A stretch of DNA of 64,000 bases from Leptobacterium sp964389205. Lineage in GTDB: Bacteria; Bacteroidota; Bacteroidia; Flavobacteriales; Flavobacteriaceae. This document shows positions 9,090-16,121 of this stretch, piece after piece. Each line of letters opens with the position of its first letter. Positions within the stretch are counted from its first letter, which is position 1. The notes below the pieces were generated by a model, which saw only the letters and a list, made by a program, of their open reading frames with translations, made no database searches and had not been told where the DNA came from. Location of the stretch: contig CAYMDH010000014.1 in assembly GCA_964389205.1 (NCBI GenBank), positions 1-64,000 on the forward strand, given 5' to 3'. Made by a program: the position numbers and the translations under genes.

Positions 9090-9198
9090 CAGACTGTCTC
9101 AAAACCTCCTATTTTGAATATCGTATTCGGATAGGTATCTTTAAAAGATCTCAAATATGAGATTCTCAGAGAGGTAAATTTAGTTTTGAGACAGACTG
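9090..9198. mobile_element. 109-bp MITE-like element with terminal inverted repeats
   Basis: The ends CAGACTGTCTCAAAAC (9090-9105) and GTTTTGAGACAGACTG (9183-9198) are inverted repeats with one mismatch over 16 bp. The tetranucleotide CCGT directly flanks both sides (9086-9089 and 9199-9202), as expected of a target-site duplication. The interior (77 bp) has no coding capacity. This structure fits a small non-autonomous element mobilised by an unlinked transposase. The source family is unknown, and no matching transposase is in this window. Confidence 0.65.
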
Positions 9199-9251
9199 CC
9201 GTTGTCATTCATTCGTGAAATACAACTAATACTTAAAACAAATTATTAGAG

Positions 9252-9437
9252 ATGAGAAATAAAACAATTGGAATTATAATACTTATAATTGGATTAGGGC
9301 TTAGTATTCTAGATGATGTTGAAAATAATTTTCTAAGCAAACTATATGAATATAGAAGCTACATTGCCACAATGGGAGGCGCTTTTATTGGTGTTGGATT
9401 TTTTGGAAAAAAGAAAATCGAAAAAAATAATACCTAG
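9252..9437 (+). CDS. Small membrane protein, unknown function
   Basis: A 61-residue protein that I do not recognise. It has two hydrophobic segments: residues 6-20 (IGIIILIIGLGLSIL) and about 38-52 (YIATMGGAFIGVGFF). A charged KKKIEKNN tail follows. It is a single gene between the MITE-like element and the DUF6090 gene. It may be translated with the next gene (52-base gap), which also encodes a membrane protein, but nothing else links them. Confidence 0.55.
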   Translation: MRNKTIGIIILIIGLGLSILDDVENNFLSKLYEYRSYIATMGGAFIGVGFFGKKKIEKNNT

Positions 9438-9489
9438 CTAATAATATCATTTACAAATACTTGAGCTAACATTAAAAACTAAAAGAAAA

Positions 9490-10182
9490 TTGAAAAAGGT
9501 AAAGTGGAAAAAATATGCGTTTGAGTTTTTATCAATTTTTGTTGCCTTGATATCTGCTTTTACTTTGAACAACTGGAACGATAACAGAAAGGATAATCTA
9601 GCTGAAAACAAAATTCTTACAGAAATATCAAATGGGCTTAAAAAAGACTTAGCCGATATTAAACTTAACGTAGGTGGTCATAAAACTGGTATTTCTGCCT
9701 GTAACTATTTTAGAAAGGCATTCGTAGGGCAAAATATCAAAACTGACTCATTAATGCTTCATTATTTTAATCTAACACGTGATTTCGTGTCTATTCAAAA
9801 TATTGCTGGATATGAAACTTTGAAATCGAAAGGACTTGAATTAATAAATAATGATTCTTTAAGACTAAAAATAATATCTCTTTACGAATATGATTATAAT
9901 ACTTTACGAAAGTTAGAAGAAGAATATACCGAAATGCAATTTCAAAAAAATTATTTTAAAGAAATTAATGAAGAATTATCCCCAAATTTTAAAATTGACA
10001 GTCATGGAAACATAACTGGGATTGATTTGCCTATAAAAATTCAAGAAAATAAAAGAAACAAACTATTGCTTTATCTGTGGAAAATCCAATCAAATAGAGT
10101 TTTTATTCTTCAACATTATTCGGAAATTGAAAAGAAGGTAAATGAATTAAGAAAAAATATTAATAATGAAATAAAACGTTAG
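9490..10182 (+). CDS. DUF6090 family membrane-anchored protein
   Basis: A 230-residue protein starting at TTG; no in-frame ATG gives the conserved N-terminus. One transmembrane helix lies near residues 10-26 (YAFEFLSIFVALISAFTLNNW), followed by the NWNDNRKDNLAENKIL segment. The latter is characteristic of the Bacteroidota family DUF6090. The rest is a soluble, helix-rich, charged domain. The function of the family is not known. It belongs to the series of stand-alone accessory genes between 9 and 15.7 kb. Confidence 0.75.
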   Translation: MKKVKWKKYAFEFLSIFVALISAFTLNNWNDNRKDNLAENKILTEISNGLKKDLADIKLNVGGHKTGISACNYFRKAFVGQNIKTDSLMLHYFNLTRDFVSIQNIAGYETLKSKGLELINNDSLRLKIISLYEYDYNTLRKLEEEYTEMQFQKNYFKEINEELSPNFKIDSHGNITGIDLPIKIQENKRNKLLLYLWKIQSNRVFILQHYSEIEKKVNELRKNINNEIKR

Positions 10183-10300
10183 TTAACGATGGCTATAATT
10201 AAGCAGTAAGTTGATCAACTAATATTTAAATCTATAAGAGAGATCGATTTATCAGAATTATCCAATATTTCTGACAACTATTAATTATAATATAAAGCTA

Positions 10301-10430
10301 GGTAACATCGTATAAAATTAATTGCTAATGCAAGCTTGTTTATGAAAATATTTACGAATTTTCTATTTGGTTTGTATTTACTAAATTAGTTGCTTAAACC
10401 ACCTAACTAACCTTATACGAGACCTTCACA
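10301..10430. repeat. Structured intergenic repeat, copy A
   Basis: The outer arms TCGTATAA (10308-10315) and TTATACGA (10413-10420) are perfectly complementary. An inner hairpin TTAGTT...AACTAA lies at about 10385-10410. The core TTTGTATTTACTAAATTAG followed by TTGCTTAAACCA closely matches a sequence at 15094-15124 (copy B). A shorter relative is at 13361-13400 (copy C). It separates the DUF6090 and Crp/Fnr genes. Confidence 0.65.
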
Positions 10431-10457
10431 ACAAGCTAAAAAATATCTGACCTAAAA

Positions 10458-11075
10458 TTGAAAATGACTAAAATCGACAAAATAAAAGAACCTTATTTTG
10501 ACTTGTTTATGGAACAATTCCCTTCATTGAGTCCTGAAGCTAAAAAATTTACGCGTTCTTTTTTAATCTTAGAAAAGTATAAAAAAAAAGAGTTTCTATA
10601 TAAAAGTGACGAAATACAAAAAGAAATTGGATATGTATGTCAAGGGCTTTTACGAAAATTCTATGTCAACGAAAAAGGCAATGAGATTATAACAGGTTTT
10701 TCGAGAGAAAAAGAATATGCAACCGATTATCCTTCTTTTTTGAGGCAAAAACCATCTAAATATTATCTACAATTTCTAGAGCCATCTGTCATTGTCAAAA
10801 TGCCTTATAATAAACTTCAGGAAGCTTATCACAGGCATAAAGGCAATGAAATGTATGGAAGGTTAATAGCCGAAAAGGTAATAACTAGGGAGACTGATAG
10901 AGTTGAAAGTCTCTTATTTGAAACTGCAGAAGAAAGATATCTAAACTTTATAGACAAAAACAAAAATATTATTAATAGAATAAGTTTAACCCATTTAGCT
11001 TCCTATTTAGGAATTGAACGGCAATCATTAAGTAGAATACGAAGTAATCTAGCTAAAAATAATTTTGTCACATAG
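10458..11075 (+). CDS. Crp/Fnr family transcriptional regulator
   Basis: A 205-residue regulator with an N-terminal cyclic-nucleotide-binding-like beta-roll (about 25-120, with KKEFLYKSDEIQKEIGYVCQGLLRKFY). A long dimerisation helix follows, then a C-terminal helix-turn-helix (about 170-200, SLTHLASYLGIERQSLSRIR). The TTG at 10458 opens the frame, but ATG at 10464 is an equally good start and shortens the protein by two residues. No cysteines for an iron-sulfur cluster are evident. Ligand and targets are unknown. The next gene starts 57 bases later and may be cotranscribed. Confidence 0.88.
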   Translation: MKMTKIDKIKEPYFDLFMEQFPSLSPEAKKFTRSFLILEKYKKKEFLYKSDEIQKEIGYVCQGLLRKFYVNEKGNEIITGFSREKEYATDYPSFLRQKPSKYYLQFLEPSVIVKMPYNKLQEAYHRHKGNEMYGRLIAEKVITRETDRVESLLFETAEERYLNFIDKNKNIINRISLTHLASYLGIERQSLSRIRSNLAKNNFVT

Positions 11076-11131
11076 GTGTCAGATATGTACCATCTTTAAA
11101 TTGCACTTTTGTCGTATAAAATATTATAAAA

Positions 11132-12625
11132 ATGAAAGCTAGTACTATTAAAAAAATCTTATTCGTCTTAGTTCTATTATTATTATCTGTATTTTCTAAT
11201 GGGCAATATGTCTTCTTTTTTGCTATTTGGATTTTTACAGCAATGCTACTTTTTGCAGTTCGAAGATTAAAAAGATGGCACGGGTTTTTATTGGTGTTTT
11301 TCTTTAGCTACATAGGCTATTATATCGGTTTCGATTTTGTTCCATTTTTGCCTATAGTAGTTCCTATAATTGTCGCCCTAATTTTTAGTTTATTTTCTTC
11401 AATCCCCTACTTAGTAGACTTCTTTTTTAGAAATAAGCGTAAATCATTTCTAAGTACCTTAATATTTCCTTGTTCGGTTGTTTTGATGGAATATGTTTAT
11501 CATCAATTTAATCAATTCGGTACATTTGGACATTTGGCCTATACCCAGCAGTCTCAACTTATACTTTTACAATCCATTTCTATTTTTGGTTTAGGGTATA
11601 TCACATTTTTAATTGCTTGGTTTGCTTCTGTTAGCAATTGGATTTACGAACAAAGAAACGAATGGAAAAACGCAAAAAAAGCAATACTTATTTATAGCCT
11701 TGTTTTTGGACTTACAATTACCTTTGGAAATTATCGCCTGCGATTTCAAAAGTCCACTTCTGAAACTATACGTATAGCTTCTATCTCTGCATTGGATAGC
11801 CTTAAAGTTTTTATTAATACTCAAGGATTAAATAACCCAAAAACCCAGAATGATGTAGAAATTGAAACTAGAAAAAATATAACAATATTAAATCAAAATT
11901 TGTTTGATAGAAGTATTAAAGAAGCAAAAGCTGGAGCTCAACTAGTTTTCTGGGCAGAAGGAAATGGTGTGGTATTAAAAAAAGATGAAAATGAATTATA
12001 CCAAAAAGCAAGTCAAGTTGCATTAAAACAAAACATCTATTTAGGCATAGCCGTAGCTGTGATTGATCCTTCAAAAAGTAAATTTCTTGAAAACAAGTTT
12101 GTTTTATTTGATAAAAAAGGAAAAAAAGTTATTGACTATTGGAAAGGTATCTCAGTTCCTGGAGCAGAAGAACCAATTAGCAATAATAAAGCTACTGGAA
12201 TTCAAAAAATAGAAACTGATTATGGAACTATAGCTGGCGTAATATGCTTTGATTTAGATTTTCCAAATTATTTAGAAGATGCCAGCGGTTCAGACATTTT
12301 GTTAGCACCTAGTAATGATTGGAAAGAGGTCGCTAAACTTCATACCGATATGTCAAAATTTAGAGCGATAGAGCAAGGCTTTAATTTTATTCGTCAAACC
12401 AGTTTTGGAATATCAATTGGCACAAATTATAAAGGAGAAGTAATTAGCGAAATGAACCATTTTAATAGTGATGATAAAGTACTTATAACTCAAATACCAA
12501 CAAAAGGAACGAAAACAATATACTCAATGATTGGTGATATATTTATTATCTTTTGTTTGCTATTATTAATTTCGATTATCATAATCCTTAAAAAGAAAAA
12601 GTCAGGGAAAGAGATAACTAATTGA
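11132..12625 (+). CDS. Apolipoprotein N-acyltransferase-like nitrilase-superfamily membrane protein
   Basis: A 497-residue protein with about six hydrophobic helices in the first 210 residues, then a carbon-nitrogen hydrolase domain (about 215-460) and a final C-terminal membrane helix. The nitrilase Glu-Lys-Cys triad is recognisable as WAEGNG, YWKGISVPGAEEP and VICFDLDFP. This is the architecture of Lnt, which N-acylates lipoproteins. The sequence is diverged, and a standard Lnt is probably encoded elsewhere, so this may be a paralogue with a different acceptor. That last point is inference. Confidence 0.7.
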   Translation: MKASTIKKILFVLVLLLLSVFSNGQYVFFFAIWIFTAMLLFAVRRLKRWHGFLLVFFFSYIGYYIGFDFVPFLPIVVPIIVALIFSLFSSIPYLVDFFFRNKRKSFLSTLIFPCSVVLMEYVYHQFNQFGTFGHLAYTQQSQLILLQSISIFGLGYITFLIAWFASVSNWIYEQRNEWKNAKKAILIYSLVFGLTITFGNYRLRFQKSTSETIRIASISALDSLKVFINTQGLNNPKTQNDVEIETRKNITILNQNLFDRSIKEAKAGAQLVFWAEGNGVVLKKDENELYQKASQVALKQNIYLGIAVAVIDPSKSKFLENKFVLFDKKGKKVIDYWKGISVPGAEEPISNNKATGIQKIETDYGTIAGVICFDLDFPNYLEDASGSDILLAPSNDWKEVAKLHTDMSKFRAIEQGFNFIRQTSFGISIGTNYKGEVISEMNHFNSDDKVLITQIPTKGTKTIYSMIGDIFIIFCLLLLISIIIILKKKKSGKEITN

Positions 12626-12831
12626 AACCAAGTAGAAAAACCGGTTATTAGCAATGCATACAGAAATAGGCCAATTTTGGTATAATAAAAGATAATTGTC
12701 TATTTACTAATCTAGTAAATTCTTAAATTTTGTGTTTTTAGAAAGAAGAATTTAAATAAAGGAAAAATTAAAAAACTTTAGCCAACAATAGTTATAATTA
12801 AATATTTTGATTTGAACTAAAATTCAATAAA

Positions 12832-13257
12832 ATGAAAACAACAACATTTCTAACATTTGTAGGTAGCCAATGTGGGAAAGCTGAAGAAGCAATAAATTTT
12901 TACATTTCTATCTTTCCGAATTCGGAAATTAAAAGCATAATAAAATACTCAGAGGGTGAAGCTGGAGGAACACCAGAGCTAATCAAATATGGAGTTTTCA
13001 CATTAAATGGTACTGAATATAGGGTTTCCGAAAGTAATTTTAATCACGCTTGGTCATTTACACCAGGAGTATCACTTTTTGTTGAATGTAACTCAGAAAA
13101 TGAGATACAAACTTTATTCGAAAGGCTTTCTTCAAATGGAGGTCAGATAATGGTCCCTCTTGACAGCTATGATTCGGGAGATTATGGTTTTGGGGGGAAA
13201 TTCGGATGGAGTGAAGATAAATACGGTATTTCATGGCAACTGATCCTTTCTAACTGA
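12832..13257 (+). CDS. VOC family protein, PhnB-like
   Basis: A 141-residue protein of the vicinal-oxygen-chelate superfamily, PhnB/3-demethylubiquinone-methyltransferase-like subgroup. Its pattern is TFLTFVGSQCGKAEEAINFYISIFPNSE at the start, then TLNGTEYRVSES and FTPGVSLFVEC. It ends with DYGFGGKFGWSEDKYGISWQL. No signal peptide is present. Members bind small hydrophobic ligands or metals; the reaction here is unknown. It is a solitary accessory gene. Confidence 0.85.
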   Translation: MKTTTFLTFVGSQCGKAEEAINFYISIFPNSEIKSIIKYSEGEAGGTPELIKYGVFTLNGTEYRVSESNFNHAWSFTPGVSLFVECNSENEIQTLFERLSSNGGQIMVPLDSYDSGDYGFGGKFGWSEDKYGISWQLILSN

Positions 13258-13345
13258 GCTGGAATAAATATATTTGGTTCCCCAACTGCTAAACTTATTC
13301 TAATAATAATGAGTTTCAAAAGAAGGTAAAAAAGGAATATTTATC

Positions 13346-13412
13346 TCTTGGAAATATTAATGTATTTGCTAAATTAGTTACTTAGGTTACATAACTGATC
13401 TTATGCATAAAT
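13346..13412. repeat. Structured intergenic repeat, copy C (partial)
   Basis: The core TGTATTTGCTAAATTAGTT (13360-13378), then ACTTAGGTTACATAACTGATC, is related to copies A (10301-10430) and B (15029-15147). The left outer arm is missing or diverged. It lies directly upstream of the DUF7000 gene, as A and B lie upstream of their genes. Confidence 0.5.
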
Positions 13413-13436
13413 GCTAAGTATAAGAAGAAAACCCAT

Positions 13437-13931
13437 ATGAAGAACTTAAATCATTATATAGCGATTTACAAAGAACAACTTGATAAAGGAGATATTTTAA
13501 TCGCATATAACCAATTAGTGAAATTTATGATGAAGTTAAGGATCAACTTCATTAAAAGCCTCTCTAAACAATATTCATTTACAAGTATTCTTCATGGATA
13601 TATGGACTTCACTTATTTTTATTATTCTAATGATTTTTTAAAAAGTAAAAAACTAAAGTTAGGATTGGTATTAAATCACTCAGAAATGAGATTTGAAATT
13701 TGGCTTTTAGGAAACACGATTAACATTCAAAAAAGATATTGGGATTTATTAAAAGAGTCCAAATGGAACAATGATAAAAAAGAAATGCCTAAATATTCCA
13801 TTTTAGAAGCTATAATTGAAAATAACCCTGATTTTGACAACTTATTATCGTTATCCGAAAAGATTGAAAGGAAATTAATTGAACAATCGGAGGAAATAAT
13901 TAATGTAATAAAAAAAGTTGAATTGAAATAA
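13437..13931 (+). CDS. DUF7000 family protein
   Basis: A 164-residue cytoplasmic protein resembling the uncharacterised family DUF7000. The conserved features are the N-terminal YIAIYKEQLDKGDI...AYNQLVKFMM helices, the YMDFTYFYYSNDFLKSKKLKLGLVLNHSEMRFEIWLLG central region and a helical C-terminus. No catalytic motif is obvious. It sits alone between intergenic repeat copy C and the aldose epimerase-like gene. Confidence 0.65.
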   Translation: MKNLNHYIAIYKEQLDKGDILIAYNQLVKFMMKLRINFIKSLSKQYSFTSILHGYMDFTYFYYSNDFLKSKKLKLGLVLNHSEMRFEIWLLGNTINIQKRYWDLLKESKWNNDKKEMPKYSILEAIIENNPDFDNLLSLSEKIERKLIEQSEEIINVIKKVELK

Positions 13932-14076
13932 ATCCCACACCTAGCTATGACTATAACTCGACATAGTTGAAGGTTAAATAAGAATATTAGACGATAGTAA
14001 AACTTCTATTCTAATGATAGAGAAAAGAATAGGAATTATTATTTTAATCTAAATGCATTGTTTAAATAATGTAAAT

Positions 14077-14952
14077 ATGTTACATACCTTAGAAAACGAA
14101 AAGTTGATTTGTACCATCGAATCTAACGGAGCAGAGATACGTTCTTTAAAGGATAAAGCAACTGGAAAAGAATACATTTGGCAAATAAACAAGTCTATAT
14201 GGGGAAGTAGTTCACCTGTATTGTTTCCAGCTATTGGAAATATTAAAGAGGGTAAGGTTATTTTTAATAACAAAGAGTATGCAATGCCTAAACACGGAAT
14301 TATTAGAAATAATAACATGCTTAACTTCAAGCAACATGGAGTTTCTAGGTGTGTTTTTTTTCTTTCAAGTTCAGAAAAAACGCTAAAACAATATCCATTC
14401 AAATTCTTGTTTTCAATAGAATTTACTCTTATAGATAAGCGTTTAATTATGACCTATAAAATTGAAAATCGTGATTCCATTCCTATGCAATTCACTTGTG
14501 GCGGTCATACAGCATATGCGTGTCCTTTAAATAAAAATACAAAACTATCAGACTATGTTATTGAGTTTCCCTCGCAACGTATTCTTAAATCTAATGCATT
14601 AGGAGCTTCTGGATTATTAACGCATCACAAACGTGAAATTAAAAGCAAAGAAAAGATGCTTCCTCTTTCGGATACACTATTCAATAAAGATGCTTTGATA
14701 TTTTCTGACATAGAATGTGATTGGGTTCGATTGCGTAAAAAGAATGAGAAAAAAGGAATCATAGTTCGATTTACAGACTATCCCCATCTTGCATTATGGT
14801 CTAAACCATTTGCTGATTTTGTATGTATAGAACCATGGCTTGGGCTCCCTGATCATGAAGATGAATCAATCGATTTAACACAAAAATCAACTTATAGAAC
14901 TATTAAACCTGATGCTAAATTTTCAATCGCTATTGAAACAGAAATTGAGTAA
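14077..14952 (+). CDS. Aldose 1-epimerase family protein, LacX-like
   Basis: A galactose-mutarotase-like beta-sandwich protein of 291 residues. The ATG at 14077 gives the family N-terminus MLHTLENEKL; an upstream in-frame ATG at 14053 adds only eight unrelated residues. Recognisable parts are VLFPAIG, MPKHGIIRN, a central His in CGGHTAY and the C-terminal CIEPWLGLPDHEDE with the presumed catalytic glutamate. LacX-type members interconvert sugar anomers or act on related carbohydrates. No sugar operon surrounds it. Confidence 0.82.
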   Translation: MLHTLENEKLICTIESNGAEIRSLKDKATGKEYIWQINKSIWGSSSPVLFPAIGNIKEGKVIFNNKEYAMPKHGIIRNNNMLNFKQHGVSRCVFFLSSSEKTLKQYPFKFLFSIEFTLIDKRLIMTYKIENRDSIPMQFTCGGHTAYACPLNKNTKLSDYVIEFPSQRILKSNALGASGLLTHHKREIKSKEKMLPLSDTLFNKDALIFSDIECDWVRLRKKNEKKGIIVRFTDYPHLALWSKPFADFVCIEPWLGLPDHEDESIDLTQKSTYRTIKPDAKFSIAIETEIE

Positions 14953-15028
14953 TATCTTTTATATCAAATAGCCCAGTAGAAAATGGAAATACAAGAATTG
15001 ATAATTTTCACAAATTGATAGATTAAAA

Positions 15029-15147
15029 AAGCTAACTATAAAATTAAATGTTAGCACATACTTTTAGATAAAAACGCAAGGTTTTCTATTCAACTTGTAT
15101 TTATTAAATTAGTTGCTTAAGCCATCATCTAATCAATCATAAATATG
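15029..15147. repeat. Structured intergenic repeat, copy B
   Basis: This copy shares with copy A the core TTTTCTATT (15082-15090), then TTGTATTTA and TAAATTAGTTGCTTAA (15105-15120). It lies between the aldose epimerase-like gene and the ASCH lipoprotein gene. The outer stem of copy A is less well preserved here. Confidence 0.65.
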
Positions 15148-15170
15148 TTGGCACTAATATCAAAGAAATA

Positions 15171-15737
15171 ATGAAGCATTTAACAGTCATTTTACTTTTG
15201 TTTCTATTTAGTTGCAAAAGCGAAACAAAAAACAAAATAGAAAGCGAAATAGACAATACTGTCTATGAAATGTGGAATACCTTTATTAAATCAAATCCTG
15301 AATTCAAAAAAGATGAATTACCAGACTCTTGGTATTTTCATAATAATGAAGAAGACGCAAATAGATTAGCAGAATTGACTTTAAACGGAAAAAAGAAAGC
15401 GTCTTCTGGTTTGTATTTTTGGTATAAAGAAGCCAATGCCAATTTACCAAAAATTGGAACAAAGCATATAATAACGAATTTTGACGGAAAAGCACGAGCA
15501 ATCATTGAAATCAAAAAAGTAGATACAATTCCTTTTAATCAAATTTCCAAAGAGTATGCAGCAATGGATATGGGAACAAAAACTGAGGCGCTCAAAAAAT
15601 GGAAAAAAGCGCATTGGGATTTTTTTGCAAGTACAATGGAAGAAAGTGAAGAGAAGCCAACAGAAAAAATGCTTGTAGTTTGTGAGCAATTTGAAATAAT
15701 ATGGAAAGGAAGTAGTAATAACAATGTGCACAATTAA
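15171..15737 (+). CDS. ASCH domain-containing lipoprotein
   Basis: A 188-residue protein with a lipoprotein signal ending at LFSC (Cys15) and an ASCH (PUA-like) domain over about residues 50-180. Typical ASCH features are the LTLNGKKKASSGLYFWY strand-helix segment, ARAIIEIKKVDTIPF, WKKAHWDFFA and MLVVCEQFEII. ASCH proteins are normally cytoplasmic and thought to bind RNA or nucleotides, so lipid anchoring is unexpected. It is the last of the repeat-separated accessory genes. Confidence 0.8.
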   Translation: MKHLTVILLLFLFSCKSETKNKIESEIDNTVYEMWNTFIKSNPEFKKDELPDSWYFHNNEEDANRLAELTLNGKKKASSGLYFWYKEANANLPKIGTKHIITNFDGKARAIIEIKKVDTIPFNQISKEYAAMDMGTKTEALKKWKKAHWDFFASTMEESEEKPTEKMLVVCEQFEIIWKGSSNNNVHN

Positions 15738-15765
15738 CGAGCCTTCTTCTAATAGGGTAATTCAC

Positions 15766-15810
15766 TATACAAAAGATATTAAATAATATTCTAATTATAA
15801 CTTTTGTATA
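15766..15810. repeat. Perfect 10-bp inverted repeat
   Basis: TATACAAAAG (15766-15775) and CTTTTGTATA (15801-15810) are exact complements around 25 AT-rich bases. It lies 29 bases after the ASCH gene. A terminator without a T-tract, or an operator, are both possible. Confidence 0.45.
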
Positions 15811-16121
15811 CAAGTACACTCATATTGTAACATTAAAATATGCCTTTTATCTCCCTAAAAAAGGTAATCCATGAAAAAGTATTCATTAATTATTGTTTGT
15901 GATTGTAATAAGAAACTTATTGAAACGACTCCATAGAGGAAGTCTAAATTTTGAGTACTCTTAAAAGTCTGTAATTTTCTCTTTTCCTTTACTAATCGTT
16001 GGTGAAAATTATATAACTATCATTTAGAACTTAACAAATAGTTTTAATACGACAAAACGTTTTAAAGCCCTTAAAAAAATAGAATTAATGTATATTGCCG
16101 CCCCATATAAAGGTAAAAGTT
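15811..16121. other. Intergenic region upstream of PLP enzyme
   Basis: AT-rich stretch without a clear gene. A 21-codon reading frame from ATG 15871 (MKKYSLIIVCDCNKK) ends quickly and looks like a relic or chance frame. The segment just before 16122 contains AAAGGTAAAAG, a purine-rich stretch that could help ribosome binding at the ATG at 16122. Confidence 0.4.

Noticed and set aside
12702..12720. ATTTACT/AGTAAAT hairpin after the Lnt-like gene as a terminator
   Set aside because: The stem is only seven AT pairs and no T-run follows.
9013..15740. Classical integron attC sites
   Set aside because: The repeats lack convincing RYYYAAC/GTTRRRY core sites and no IntI is in the window; only a cassette-like arrangement is claimed.
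15304..15819. Several minus-strand frames opposite the ASCH lipoprotein gene
   Set aside because: They are antisense shadows with Cys/Phe-rich, non-protein-like composition.
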